Below, in pieces: positions 42,952 to 54,100 of a DNA stretch of 64,000 bases. Position 1 is the first letter of the stretch, and each line of letters opens with the position of its first letter. A program made the position numbers and the translations under genes. Under the pieces are notes generated by a model, which had not been told where the DNA came from, ran no database searches, and worked only from the letters and a program-made list of their open reading frames with translations. The stretch is taken from assembly GCA_018417955.1 (NCBI GenBank), contig JACTVC010000023.1, positions 924,762-988,761 of the forward strand. The letters run 5' to 3'. The stretch is from Laccaria trichodermophora (taxonomy: Eukaryota > Basidiomycota > Agaricomycetes > Agaricales > Hydnangiaceae).

Positions 42952-43443
42952 TCACGATTCATGAGCCATGGGGAAGCTCACTGTCATCAACATGGAGCTG
43001 GTACTAGGAAACTTCACGACAGAAAGGTGCACTGAACTGCGCATTGGAATGGTCAGCACTTCTGAAGTAGGAAGAACCACCGTACCTTTGAGAGTACAGT
43101 TTACTTGAATGAGACGAGCTTGGCGGTCCATGTCGTCTGTGCATTGGCTGAGAGTGAAAAAGATTGTGGTAAGAGTCCGAGAGTTGTTCTGGAGGGTGGA
43201 TATAGCAAAAGGCGGTTGTAGAAGAAGTTGAGAACAATAGAGAGATAATAAAGTTTGGAGATCAAGACCAAGAAAGAACGTACGTACCCTCAACTCACGC
43301 GGCTCACTTGTATCTGTATTCGACCCCCGATATCGTTCCATCCACAAACCATACAACGGTGAAGGTGCTCGATGATTCAGATTTTCCTTCACCCTGTGGG
43401 GTAACAAGTCATACACGCAGTTTCGTGCCAATTCGTGCCACAT
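42952..43443 (-). CDS. hypothetical protein, incomplete
   Basis: The minus-strand ATG at 43443 opens MWHELARNCVYDLLPHRV, NHRAPSPLYGLWMERYRG and SEPRELR, which has the look of a real exon, followed by a GTACGT donor near 43288. An acceptor CTCCAG near 43189 and a further short exon with a GTAAAC donor are possible, but two reading frames compete downstream. The open frame is 163 codons if unspliced. I do not recognise it. It abuts the truncated end of unit C, so it may itself be cut. Confidence 0.3.
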   Translation of the reverse strand: MWHELARNCVYDLLPHRVKENLNHRAPSPLYGLWMERYRGSNTDTSEPRELRVRTFFLGLDLQTLLSLYCSQLLLQPPFAISTLQNNSRTLTTIFFTLSQCTDDMDRQARLIQVNCTLKGTVVLPTSEVLTIPMRSSVHLSVVKFPSTSSMLMTVSFPMAHES

Positions 43444-43622
43444 AAAGAATTGTTTAGGTCACGGCAGAGAGACGGACCAAAGTCGACCAAACAGCCGGAG
43501 AGACAATTGCCGCTTTCATTTCTATTGAATCGCACATCTTACAGTCAACCCACAGCCGATGGTACCTACCTTCATGTTTGGTTGGCCGACAGGACAAGAC
43601 AAAGGCGACCATCTCAAGTAGA
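43444..43622. other. breakpoint sequence before unit C
   Basis: Unique DNA that replaces the 3' part of the membrane-protein gene. No gene is supported. Confidence 0.4.
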
Positions 43623-44221
43623 TAGATGAACAACACCAGAGACGCTAGGAAAGTCATCGAGTATTGCATTCCGCACTCGGCAAAGTGGGCAAAGCGATAG
43701 ATGCCTTTGGATGGCTCGAGATAGCCAGTTTCGAAGATGACGAGCTCTAGATGGTGGGGAAAGAGGAGGAGCGTGGCTCCGGCTGCTATGCACCAGGGTA
43801 GGAAGAAAATCACACGGATGGCAGACATGGCGACGGCGTGAAAGACGAAATCGGGGTATCTAGGCTCGTAGTCATCGGTTAGAACGGAGGAAGGGGTTAC
43901 TTTGGAATCAAGGTTAGGCTCTAAGCCTGTGGGGTATGCGTCGTCGACGGTGAGCTAACAGAGGTTTATGAGCGGCGCATATAGTCGATGAAAGTGATCA
44001 AACCTGATTTTGGGAGTCGGTGGAAAGGCTCTCCACCAAAATGGGTCCGTTCGGCAATGTATAGATGGTCTGTGGATAGTGTTTTGGTCAATATTACTCG
44101 AAAAGAGGACGTAAATTACCGCCGGTTGGGTATCGATATCGGGAGAAGAGAAGTATGGTGAGCTGGCATCATCCTGGCTGATGTATCCGGAAGAGAAGGC
44201 ATGCGGTAAAAGATCACCGGA
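43623..44221 (-). pseudogene. membrane protein copy C, 3' fragment
   Basis: Matches copies A and B from just before exon 5 to the middle of exon 7. Exon 7 (from 43954) reads through the ATG of the internal methionine at 43828, PWCIAAGATLLLFPHHLEL, and MTFLASLVLFIY. It then diverges at 43623 into unrelated sequence, losing the second half of the membrane domain. Exon 5 lacks one codon relative to the others. It cannot make the full protein. Confidence 0.65.
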
Positions 44222-45270
44222 CTACACCAACCTGTGAGCGTTGAAATGAGACCTGGATCTCGACTCAATCCACATTTGGCAAAACTCCTCGTCATCACGG
44301 TCGAGAGCAAGGTAGGCGTCAACGGCATAGATATCCCTCTCGAAAATCTTGCAAAGAGTCAATCGGCGATGGCTAGAAAGCCAGGCTTCTTTTTGAGCAC
44401 ATTTGACGGCCTCCTTCCTTCGATGTGGGGTACGAAGGGACGGATCCATGGCAAGGACATTGCAAACCTTGTCACCAAAGGTACCAATTGACTGGGAGAG
44501 ACCGTCGATAGCGCTTGCAGCACCAGTCAGCTTTTTTTTTTTGAGGGTAGCAGCGGGCGTAAGTGAGGCTGCGCGTTCACGCTTTCGAATGCGAGGGGTG
44601 GCTGGAACAACAGAGGGAGCCTATTAAAAGTGAGAACGACATGGACAAAAGAGTAGCTGGGACATACATTGTTTTCCTTGTCCCTATCTTGACTGTCCTC
44701 CTCATCTGCGTGGTCGTCGTCGTCCTGGTCAAGCTCGTCGAAAGGGGGCACAGGTGCTGCAGCCGCGGGATCCAACCCAGTGACACCCTGCGAGGGACGG
44801 AAAACATGGGCACCACAGATAGTGACGGGCATGATGTCCGCCATTTTCTCCAGGTGGATCCAACCATGGTTTTTGAACGGTTTTGCATGCTTGTTGGTGA
44901 GGAGAAAAGTGGCCCACTCGTCCTCAAGCTCTGGGGTGATGTCTGCCCCACGCTCATCACTCCACGTCCAGCCAGAGACATTTTTGATGGCCTGGATGGC
45001 ACGAAAAGTTCGACGAAGCTTCGAAAACGCATCAAAGACACGAAATTGGTCGATATGATGATCACGTACTGCGTTCCACTTGTTTGAACAAGCCTTCGCA
45101 GTCTTAGGTCCACCCTTTGTCCGTTTGGTCTCTAAGACAGCACCGGCAGCTTCAAATGTTGTCACTTTGAATGAAGCGCTGTCGCCAGCTGCAGCATTGT
45201 GCTCATGCAAAAAGCCAATGAAGGCGGTCTCATCGGCCAGAGTCCAGGTAGCGTTGTCCTTCGGCGGCAT
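44222..45270 (-). CDS. Myb/SANT-like DNA-binding protein
   Basis: Exon 1 44668-45270 and exon 2 44222-44620 with a 47-nt intron (44621-44667) give 333 residues in an intact frame. The first ~100 residues (ATWTLADETAFIGFLHEHN, ACSNKWNAVRDHHIDQF, WTWSDERGADITPE) are the trihelix Myb/SANT-like domain found in many basidiomycete proteins. It is followed by an acidic Asp/Glu stretch, a basic RIRKRERAASL, a lysine run from an A11 tract and a C-terminal helical part with KIFERDIYAVDAYLALDRDD. Such proteins are often linked to DNA transposons, but no transposase lies here. The last ~15 codons and the stop derive from intron 4 of the membrane-protein gene: the TAG stop (44222-44224) coincides with that gene's splice acceptor. 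Confidence 0.72.
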
Positions 45271-45466
45271 GACGGAACGTGAGATAATAACGGCACAGGT
45301 GACAGAAAGGGTGGACGGTGTAGGTGGGAGAAGTGGGATTAAACGATTAAACGATTAAACAAAACGCGCGCGCGTTGAGTCACATCTTGTCACAGATTCA
45401 CGGGACTCGATGAGCATGTCTGGCATGAGAATTTCACATTTTGTTCCCGAACGGAGCCTAGCCAAA
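45271..45466. other. promoter side of the SANT gene, short tandem motifs
   Basis: Contains three consecutive GATTAAAC-type octamers (about 45337-45362) and a short CG run. It lies between the SANT start and the 5' fragment of membrane copy C. Confidence 0.4.
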
Positions 45467-46431
45467 AACCTGATTCTGAGAGTCGGTGGAAAGGCTCTCC
45501 ACCAAAATGGGTCTGTTCGGCAGGGTATAGATGGTCTGTGAAGAGTGTTTTGGTCAATATTACTCGAAAAGAGGACGTAAATTACCTCGATGTCGGGAGA
45601 AGAAAAGTATGGTGAACTCGTATCGTCCTGGCTGATGTATCCGGAAGAGAAGGCACGCGGTAAAAGATCACCAGACTATACCGACCTGTAAGCGCTAAAA
45701 TAAAACCTGAAGACTCGACTCGCCTCGCTCGGCTGGGGGACAGTAACGCTGCCGTCTAGATCCAATGCGTGGGGTTCCACGCAGTCCTCCTTGTGAGACG
45801 AAGTCAGGGAAACTACCTCCAAAAGTCAATGACCCGAACCTCATTCGGATGCCCAACCATGGCACACGGTTCTTGGTACGGCGGGGAAGGAGAAAGCGAG
45901 TCGGTTGTAGTGTCTTCTAGGACCAATGCGGACAACGTCTCCGAAGATAACGATGTGTCTGGGGCCAAGGTCGTCTGCGGTGCATCCGGGACCAACGTCG
46001 TCACCAGTTCCAACACTGGGTCTGGGGCTATCTAATGGATGGCCGTGAAAGGCTGCCGAATCTTGAAGAAGCGTGAAACTAACCTCAAACTCAATTACCC
46101 TTCGTTCCTCTAATTGCTGCGATACCTGCGCGATATCCGCGCCTTTGCCTAGAGCCTTTGAACCGAAGTACGAGTCTACCACCGAGCCGTCCATATCTCT
46201 CGCAAGAGCCTCGTGTATGCCCTGATAGACATTGATGGGCACATCCTGATCCACAGGCGTCGTCAAAGCTGAGGTAAACGGCGAATCGTCGGTCGTCTCT
46301 GAGTTGTTTCGCTCCATCTCCGTCAGCTCGACGAGACGGTGCTGCAGCACTATGGAGTGAGCGATCGCGTAGCTAGCCGAAATGGCGCTTACCTCCTGTA
46401 TCGTATCAACGTTCTTCGTCGTCTTTGTCAT
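45467..46431 (-). pseudogene. membrane protein copy C, 5' fragment
   Basis: Exons 1 to 6 of the membrane-protein gene are present. They start at the ATG at 46431 (MTKTTKNVDTIQE, exon 1 46393-46431) and end at the exon 6 donor, where the intron turns into unrelated DNA (GTTTTTGGCTAGG) at about 45466. Exon 3 is the most divergent of the three copies, with an insertion reading LVPDAPQTTLAPDTSLSS. Exon 5 ends early (PDIE). Exon 7, with the membrane domain, is missing, so at most a soluble N-terminal fragment could be made. The start is 493 bp from SSP4, as in the other units. Confidence 0.65.
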
Positions 46432-46792
46432 TGCCGGCGATGATGGTAAGAGAAGAACAGCTGTCACACGTGACCAAGGGTAGCCATCGCGATTGCTTCT
46501 GCTCACGAACGAGTTGATTTCTCATGCAACGCATTCGACTTCAGTGTCCCAGAAATTTAGTTTCCTGGTAAAGATTTGTGAGGGACTACCTCTCCGCCCA
46601 ATAAAGCTTACAACCAGAAGGCACTTGCGTTATGGCGCCCGCTCCCGAAATAAGCAACTTGGCAGCGTCCACACACACTCGTCAAAAAATGCACAGGTAA
46701 GTATCTTTCCGTAATGTGGTCATGATCAGTCTTCGGAAAGATAAACATCTCATCCCAGATTTCTATCGCCCAACAGCCCTGGATAAGATGGA

Positions 46793-46799
46793 TATAAAA
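46793..46799 (+). promoter_or_regulatory. TATA box of SSP copy 4
   Basis: TATAAAA 131 bp upstream of the ATG at 46924, in the conserved context. Confidence 0.6.
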
Positions 46800-46923
46800 A
46801 CCCACTTCTTCTTATGCGGTACTCATCTCTTGCATATACTTACTATCCCGCCGTAGTACGTCCCTTGACATCCCACCTTTGATTCTCTACTCATGGTCAG
46901 ACTCCAATCAGTAAAACACAACC

Positions 46924-47190
46924 ATGAAACTCCTCTCAATCGCCATCGGGCTCTTCGCAACCCTCTACACCGCGGCTCCTGCAACAGCCATCAAGGAAGT
47001 CTGCAGCAACGCCTGCGACTCACCAATCCCGTTCTGCATCCAGGGATACACTGCGACGCGTTTCAACGTTAATACTCCCGACCAATGCTGGCGATGCTGC
47101 CGGGCTATTCCGGACGGATTTGGGTGTTACGGTACATACTTCTTTTTATCGACAACCAGAACGCTAATTTGCTGTACCACAGAGGTCTAG
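46924..47190 (+). CDS. small secreted cysteine-rich protein, copy 4
   Basis: Exon 1 46924-47131, intron 47132-47182 (51 nt), exon 2 47183-47190; 71 residues. The signal peptide is identical to copy 2 and the seven cysteines are conserved. The mature part differs from copy 2 at only a few positions (for example QCWRCCRAIPDG). Copies 2 and 4 are thus closer to each other than to copy 3, although units A and B are the adjacent ones, which points to gene conversion or a more complex duplication order. Its divergent partner gene is broken in this unit. Confidence 0.72.
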   Translation: MKLLSIAIGLFATLYTAAPATAIKEVCSNACDSPIPFCIQGYTATRFNVNTPDQCWRCCRAIPDGFGCYGTYFFLSTTRTLICCTTEV

Positions 47191-47239
47191 ATCTGAGGAA
47201 ATAGTCCTTCCTGTCCTTCTGTCCACAATCAGCGCCTCT

Positions 47240-48460
47240 TTGAATTGATTTGTTTTCTGAATCTACATCGTGAATGAGCGTTCATCGAAAATTCACAACT
47301 AGGCACTGGCAAGAAAATACACACTCCCATTACTGTTAAATGAAGGCGCTCACTGCTAAGTCGTCTTCACATCGCGTCAAGTTGTCCTTGCGTTGGTGTC
47401 AAAGTGCCGGTACGATTCCCGTTTAAATTCTGAAAAATTGCATTAAATGACCCCGTCGCTTAGGACTTGGAAAAGCAAGTCCTCGCTGGCAGTCAAGACG
47501 ATCATCGGTCAACTTACCGCACCCGATAAAAACCAACGTCTTCAGATTCTTGGTACGGGAAGGCAGACATTATTGAACGGCTCACATTCCTTAAAGCTAT
47601 TCCGAACTTCCCCCGAACCTCCCGCCGATCATGGCTTAGACGCTTGATCAACGATTATTTCCACTACTCCTACTCTAGTTGTTCGATGTACACGAAATGC
47701 ACCGGGGGTCGAAAAGTAAGCATTCGTCGAGTATCATCGCAACAAAACATGACTTATCTATGTCTCAACAGAATTCACGCTGTGCTTTGCACTGCTCCGC
47801 TTAACAAATGTTCTTACCGGTTGACTACGGGCTTTAATATACGGTCTAGGTCAAAAAACGTCGGGAAAACAATGCGCGATTTCACTAAGTACACACATAC
47901 CTATGAACTTCGCTAGAAGTACTCACTTTCTCCAAACAGCCTAGTATGCGAGGTGCTGTGCATGCCTCGAGGACGCTATTGATTATGCAAGGCTGAACAC
48001 ATTCACGATGGCACCTTTGCTTAGAGCCGAGTCATGCGGGACTGGGACTCCAGTATAAAGAGGCCCGAATCTTCCAAAATTGGGTTGTAATTGCGTAGTT
48101 CTGACTATCATAACATAGACACGGACTTACCTTTATTTGTTAGCTCTCTGAAACGTAGCACCTCTCGCAGACGCTGCACAGGGGTAAGACTCTCCTCAAG
48201 ACTTGCCAGTGCCTAAGACATGGCAGTGATCAGATTCATAAAAGTAAGTCAGTTGTAATATTCGACGTCGATAAACAACTCACATCCAACACTAATTTCG
48301 GGAGATGATATTCATGCGCTCATCATCGAGAGTAGCGTTAGAAGGCTTAGCTATCCATATTTTTCTAGCATTAGAGCCCCTCGCGATACATTAATATAAT
48401 TAGGTTCTCACAAGTTTGCTCACCTGCAAGCCCAATTAAAGGACCTGAAGAATGAGGGAA
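47240..48460. repeat. SSP-unit downstream repeat, unit C
   Basis: 47240-47660 matches the blocks downstream of the other SSP genes. 47677-47900 matches 39400-39620 in unit B. 48243 onward matches 33001 in unit A. Between them is unit C-only DNA with no gene seen. Unit C is therefore the most complete version of the downstream region. Confidence 0.55.
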
Positions 48461-49614
48461 TACCTGCGAGATTGTGGCTCAAAAACCTATCAGTACACTA
48501 TGCTCATGCTTCACTGTCCACTTCCACCATCTTCACTGTTGACCCCTTGGGTGCAGCTGGATACTCCCCACGGCCCTCAGACCAAGCTATCACATCGTCT
48601 GCATAATCGTCATCCAGATAGTCGAGAGGCCCTGAAAACCGACTGATTAGCCCGGCAAGAAACGAGATTCAGGTACAGATAAACGTTACCAGGGTTCGAA
48701 ATTAGCTTATCCCACTCATCCTTTTGCCGTTTTTCCTCATCTGTGAGAGGCTTTGCGGCCATAATTGACAAGAAGTCGTCTATTGATGACTTTCTTTTGT
48801 CGTCATCCTCGATCTAGGGTAACTCTTCAACATTTTAGAATTGTAAAAAAAACCAAGTACAGACTGCTGAGAGGTGTTTCGGAATGACGGTTAGGCCACC
48901 ATAGCGAGTCTGCAAACAGTTGTGAGGTGACATGATTAAAGGGCACACAAGCCTGGCACGCACGCGATCTTTATTGTATAACCGCGGATGGGTCCCAATG
49001 AGCAAGTCTTCTATGAGGATGGTGCTGGCAGGCTCTGTGGCTGAGCACCCCTTGGGTGCATCTGGACATTCCCCACGGCCCTCACACCAAGCTATCACAT
49101 CGTCTGCATAATCGTCATCCAGATAGTCGAGAGGCCCTGAAAACCGACTGATCAGCCCTGCAAGAAGCGAGATTCAGGTACAGATAAACATTACCAGGAT
49201 TCAAAATTAGCTTATTCCACTCATCCTCTTGCTGTTTTTCCTCATCTGTGAGAGGCTTTGCGCGCATAATCGCCAAGAAGTTGGTGATTGATGACTGTCT
49301 TTTGTCGTCGTCCTTGATCTAGGGTAACTCTTCAACATTTTGGAATTGTAAAAGAAACCAAGTACAGACTGCTGAGAGGTGTTTCGGAATGACGGTTAGG
49401 CCACCATAGCGAGTCTTCAAACAGTTGTGAGGTGACGTGATTGAAGGGTAGACAAGCCACGCACGCGATCTTTATTGTACAACCACGGATGCGCCCCAAT
49501 GCGCAAGTTTTCTCTGAGGATAATGCCAGCAGGCTTTGTGGCAGAGGGATCAAAATTATTTGTCATGGTTGGAAGGATAAAGTGTGTTGTGACTCGGACT
49601 TCAAGTTGTTTCAA
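48460..49614 (-). pseudogene. unrecognised minus-strand gene, two tandem remnants in unit C
   Basis: The remnant seen at 33200-33900 is present twice here as a direct tandem duplication of 505 bp (CCCCTTGGGTGC at 48543 and 49048). Both encode on the minus strand GPLDYLDDDYADDVIAWCEG and RGECPDAPKG, with KPLTDEEKRQKDEWDKL-like text upstream in one copy and LRIGAHPWLYNKDRVRGL further up. Frames are interrupted. No family is recognised. Confidence 0.35.
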
Positions 49615-50007
49615 AATTCCATGGGTGCGTTACATCAGCAAGCTGGTATCACTCTAGACTCTACGGCAATTCGAGCTCCAAGGACTTTTTCTCGGCTTTT
49701 TCTAATTATGCACGCACTCGGTAAAGCTGAGTTTAGCATTAACCAATTGTTTTCCAAATTGGTTGAGCTCGCTCCTGGCGACGACGCCCCTAAACATGAA
49801 TGCTACATGCACGCCCTCAGTGTTACATTCAAAACGATGCATAAAGGGAATGAAAAGTGCCCAGTGGAACCCCCCAATCTCTTACTCAAGCAACAACAGC
49901 GTTCATTGACTGTACGCGTATAGAACTCAATATTTTCGTCTCTTTTTTCGCCGACCCCACTCAACTCACTATTCTTCAATTTCGCCCTTCAACACCACAA
50001 AGTCGCA

Positions 50008-50709
50008 ATGATAGATGCTGATCGCACCCATGCCACATCCACGACCACCAGAACAAACCTACACCAGCGCCCCAAAGTCCCCCGCCGTCTCCCCTCCGCT
50101 ACGCTCCTCGACAATACACGCCTCGTCAATGTCAGCGCCAATCCCATTCCTGACTCAAGTGTAACTCGCAACCACATTCGCCCCAGAAAAAATGGAAAGC
50201 TTATTCCCCGCGCCATCTCCTTGTTCTTGCGCAAGAAATCCAGCGTCGCGAGCCTTACTGAGGCCGAGAGCCAGCTCGACAGAATGGCATCTTCCAGCAA
50301 GGCCCACGATATACCTAGCCGCCGAGCCCCAAACATTACCTTTGTTGATTTCATGACGCCAGTGGAGCGTGAACAGAAGTTGAAGATAGTCATCGAAAGC
50401 ACTGTGACTGAGAGTGTAGACGACGGTTTCGACAGAACTGTAAAGGGCGTGGCGAAGCAACCTTTTCAGGATATCGCCGTCGTAAACCTGCAAGATAATG
50501 TTGATACGTGCAGCTCACCAGTTTCCCCGTTGAGTCCTTCCTTCGACTCAATCTTTCCTGTTCGAGTCAAGAAAAGGGACCCCGTTGAGGTGGTGCAGCT
50601 CCATCGGCTCAAGTCGATGCAGAGGTTGGGCATGGAGGCGTACAAGGATGTCATGGAGAAATATCCTATGAGTGCGGAAGAGAGGGCGCTAGCTTACAGG
50701 TGTTTTTGA
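50008..50709 (+). CDS. hypothetical protein, 233 residues
   Basis: A single open frame with no internal splice signal needed. The sequence is Ser/Arg/Pro-rich and probably disordered in the first half. A conserved-looking segment, NITFVDFMTPVEREQKLKIV, follows, and the C-terminal helical part contains HRLKSMQRLGMEAYKDVMEKYP. It has no membrane segment or signal peptide. I recognise no family. The start is duplicated and cut off at 34241, showing that the frame existed before the array formed. It is oriented away from the remnant gene at 48460-49614. Confidence 0.5.
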   Translation: MIDADRTHATSTTTRTNLHQRPKVPRRLPSATLLDNTRLVNVSANPIPDSSVTRNHIRPRKNGKLIPRAISLFLRKKSSVASLTEAESQLDRMASSSKAHDIPSRRAPNITFVDFMTPVEREQKLKIVIESTVTESVDDGFDRTVKGVAKQPFQDIAVVNLQDNVDTCSSPVSPLSPSFDSIFPVRVKKRDPVEVVQLHRLKSMQRLGMEAYKDVMEKYPMSAEERALAYRCF

Positions 50710-51137
50710 ACCGGTCATGAGTTATTTCATGTAGCTCGTACGTAGTACCGTGGCTGTCACATTCGTTCTCTTCTATTGATGACGACGAATTCACTTTCAA
50801 TTTTTTTCACATTCAAGCGCCAAGGCATGGCTGAGTAGTATCAATTTTAGTCGCGGGGACCGGGCGATAGAAGACGACTCAGACCTACCTCGTGTTTGCA
50901 TTCAATCACACCTCGTATTTCAAATCGCCGTGTAAAGGTACACCTGTCTGCCCATTCCAGTTAATTGCCCACTTCGTACCCATTGAAAAGGACACTCCCT
51001 GCCTTGGAAAGTCAATCTGGAAAGGCTCAGTTAACGTGAGTCGACGCGTTGCAGCAAGCACAAACCATACACGATAAACTACAACTATTCAGTTACATAG
51101 AGTTGATACTTTACTTTTCATTCATTTCTTCTTCCAA
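50710..51137. other. convergent intergenic region
   Basis: 3' flanks of the 50008 ORF and of the TFC4 gene. Nothing else is seen. Confidence 0.4.
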
Positions 51138-54100
51138 TCATATTGAGAGCCATCGACGATACAAAGCATTCGCCAGGTGAGTGGCACCAGTGAAGACAAA
51201 GATCAGGGATAGGTTGTATGCGGCCTCTTTGGCGAAGAGGTCGTCCTGTTACGATACAGTCATTGAAGAGAGGTAGGGAGAGGATAGCAGAAGCGTACAT
51301 TGTTCTTCTCCGCAAGTTCAAGAACATTTTCGTAATGCTTGACCGCGTAGGAGTAGAGTCCTGGATAGGATTAGCAAGGAAGACGCACAACGGCAGGAGG
51401 ATGAGACGGACCAAGCTGATGGAAAGTCCTGGCAAAGTTGTATTCCACTTCCCGTACACTCTGCATGCCACTTCCTCGGAGACTGCGATACTGCGTTAGG
51501 AACGCCATCGCCTTTGAAGAAAAAGATCGTTAGTCCCATAACCCTGCTCGGAGCGGACAGAACTACCTGTGTAACAAGATGATGCCGGTTATCTGACTGA
51601 CGCTGCATCGCCCTACCAATGGAAGCTATGGCCAAGCACAAGCATATCATCGGATCGTCAGGGCAATAATCGTATGCATGCAACAGATAGACTATCCACA
51701 ACGTCAGCAAGGAGCGCATACGAAAGGGGCAACTCACAAATAGCACTTTGATAGCTCTTCGCAGCGATACAAATCTGGCCATAGATAGCCACAATAACCG
51801 GGTTATGCTTCGTCGGAATCTCAGGGACATTGTGGCTCCCTGCCGTGGTTGTCGCCCCACTCTCCTGATCACCACCCTGATCCGGCACTCCATCATCCCC
51901 ATCCTCCTCAGCCCCATCCTCCGCTTTCCCACTCTGTGCAGTGGGCGCATACCGTTTGTTCAATGGATTCCACTTGAGCACTTCTGGGCTCTTCACAGCC
52001 GTATCCGCCAACTTCATTTCCCTAAACAAATGCTTCTGAAGTGTGGAAGTGATGAAGGAATCCGTGGGGCGGAGGCCACTTGATAGGCAAGCCATGAGGA
52101 TTCGGAGTGGCTCGTTGTTGAATTGGTGTACGGTGATGAGTTTGCGTGCTTGTTCAACGACAGCGGTGTGTTGGCCCGCAGCCAGACCACAAGCTACAGG
52201 CAGAGACGTATGAGCTCAGACAGTACGAAGAGCCAAAGGGAGGGATGCTCACTGATGAGTGCCAGTCGAATAGAGTCCTGTCGCTCACGAGCTTGATATG
52301 CGTTTGAGACCATGATATGTCGAAGAATTTCATCTGCGACGTCGTATTGACCTCGTCGAGTAAGAAGAAAGCAATACTGGTCCCCAATATCAACGAAAGA
52401 GCACATAGAGGTAAATGAAAATCCGAACAAACCTGCATGAACAACTTCAACCAGTCATCGAACGAGATCCCTCGAAATACATCCACTTTGCCGATTTGGG
52501 CGTCTCCCTTGGTCGCCTTCCTTGACATGCTATCACGTTCTGAAAAAGATCAATGTTAGCCTCGACTCGACAATTAAAGCAACGACCAACCCAAGTCAAG
52601 CTGCAACCTCGACGCCATCCGATCTTCATCAGCTTCCGTCTCGACCTTCTGCTTCTTCCTATGACTCCTCGGAAACATCCCTCTAAACGGATTATTCTAC
52701 GCCCCGCCAAAATGATCAGTCCCTCGCCAGCCCCAAAGCAAAATAAAAAAAGACAACCTACCCGACTGGTCAAAAACAAGTTCCTCGTCTCCCTGAACAT
52801 ATCTACAAGCTTCTCCGCCTCGACCATCCACTCCCTCTCACACTCCTCATCCCCACCCATCATTCCCGCCCACAGCTCCCTTACCTTCCGATATCCATGC
52901 ATCACCTCTTTCTCCTTGGCCGCCTCCAGCTCCCTCAGCTGCAGGTGCGTTAGTCGGTTCTGGAGACGGATAGCGTTAGCTTTGGTCCTAGCGATACGTT
53001 CTTCGGCGAAGAGAGAGGCTGTGGTGGGATCGTCTTCAGATTGAGTCGCCGGTGCTTTTGCGCGCTTTTTGCGGGAGTCGATGACTGGGACGCGTTGAAT
53101 CGAGGATGGGGTGGGAGAGAAGAACAACGGCGTACCTTCATATACTAGCTCTAAAGCCCGTCGAGGTTCACCCAGGATCTCATAGATCTCCGCAAGCTTC
53201 ATTTTGGCGTCGTTGTGCGTAGGATCAGCCTGTCGTACTTGATACGTTTCAGTCAGCGTGCTAGTCAGCTGCCAAATAAGAGATTCATACTGTGTTCATA
53301 GACTTCTGCAGCTTCACGAAGCTCTTCGAGCATCTTCATGCATGCGGCTGTTTGTAACAGAATATAAATACTGCTTGTCTTCAGTTGAGATGAGTGCCAT
53401 ATCTAGAAAAGACGTATTGGGAGTCACATACCGCAGGGTCAGCACCAAGGAGCTCGTAGATAGGCTTCGCCTCCGCGTACATCTCCCTCTCAAAGTACGC
53501 ATCTGCAATCTCAGCAAAGAGGACTGCGTAATCAAGATTATCTTGTGCCAATACCGCATTCGCATGGAGCTAACCAACAAAAATCAGCGTCTCCCACAAC
53601 CAAGAAAACCAAATTCACCTTTCCCTCCTCGATCTCGCCCATCTTGATCCTTGCAACCGCCAACCGATGACGCGCATTCGCGTCCAACTCATACCTCCCA
53701 GCCTGGATCCCGCCTCCCTCCCCAATCACACTTCTCGCCGGCCACCCATCCATATCATACTCCCTATCATCCTCGCACAAATCCCAATACCGCTGCTCGG
53801 CTCTCCCCTGCAACCAACGAGTTCCGCGCCTGATCGTCTGGGCTGCCTTTTCGTGTTCCCCAAGGGCGTTGTACAAGTCGGCTAAGAGAAGCAGGTCCAG
53901 TTTGGTGAAGATGGTCTGGGAAGGGGTGGGGTAGATGCGTTGGTAGTGATCAAACGCGGCTTGGAGGAGGTCGGCACAAGTTGGGAGTTCGGAGAGCTCA
54001 ACGAGGATGGTGTGGAGCTCGCGGAGAACTGTCAGGTCGTGTGGAAACCGTTTGAGGATTGCTGTGAACGCGTTGCGGGCCTGAAGGCAATGTCAATGTA

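Larger units (their letters stand above)
43623..50030. repeat. segmental duplication, unit C (rearranged)
   Basis: Third unit. It begins inside the last exon of the membrane-protein gene, contains a Myb/SANT gene between two partial copies of that gene, then SSP4 (46924) and the downstream region matching unit A (48243-50030), ending with the intact ORF at 50008. It has no tRNA copy, because the homologous segment lies upstream of the breakpoint. Confidence 0.75.

Noticed and set aside
44563..45113. Open frames on plus and in a second minus frame across the SANT gene
   Set aside because: Shadows; only the frame starting at 45270 carries the SANT motif and splices to an intact end.
25565..50030. 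The array as a B mating-type (pheromone/STE3 receptor) locus
   Set aside because: The peptides have a classical signal sequence and seven cysteines but no C-terminal CaaX box, and the membrane protein has 3-4, not seven, helices and no STE3 motifs.
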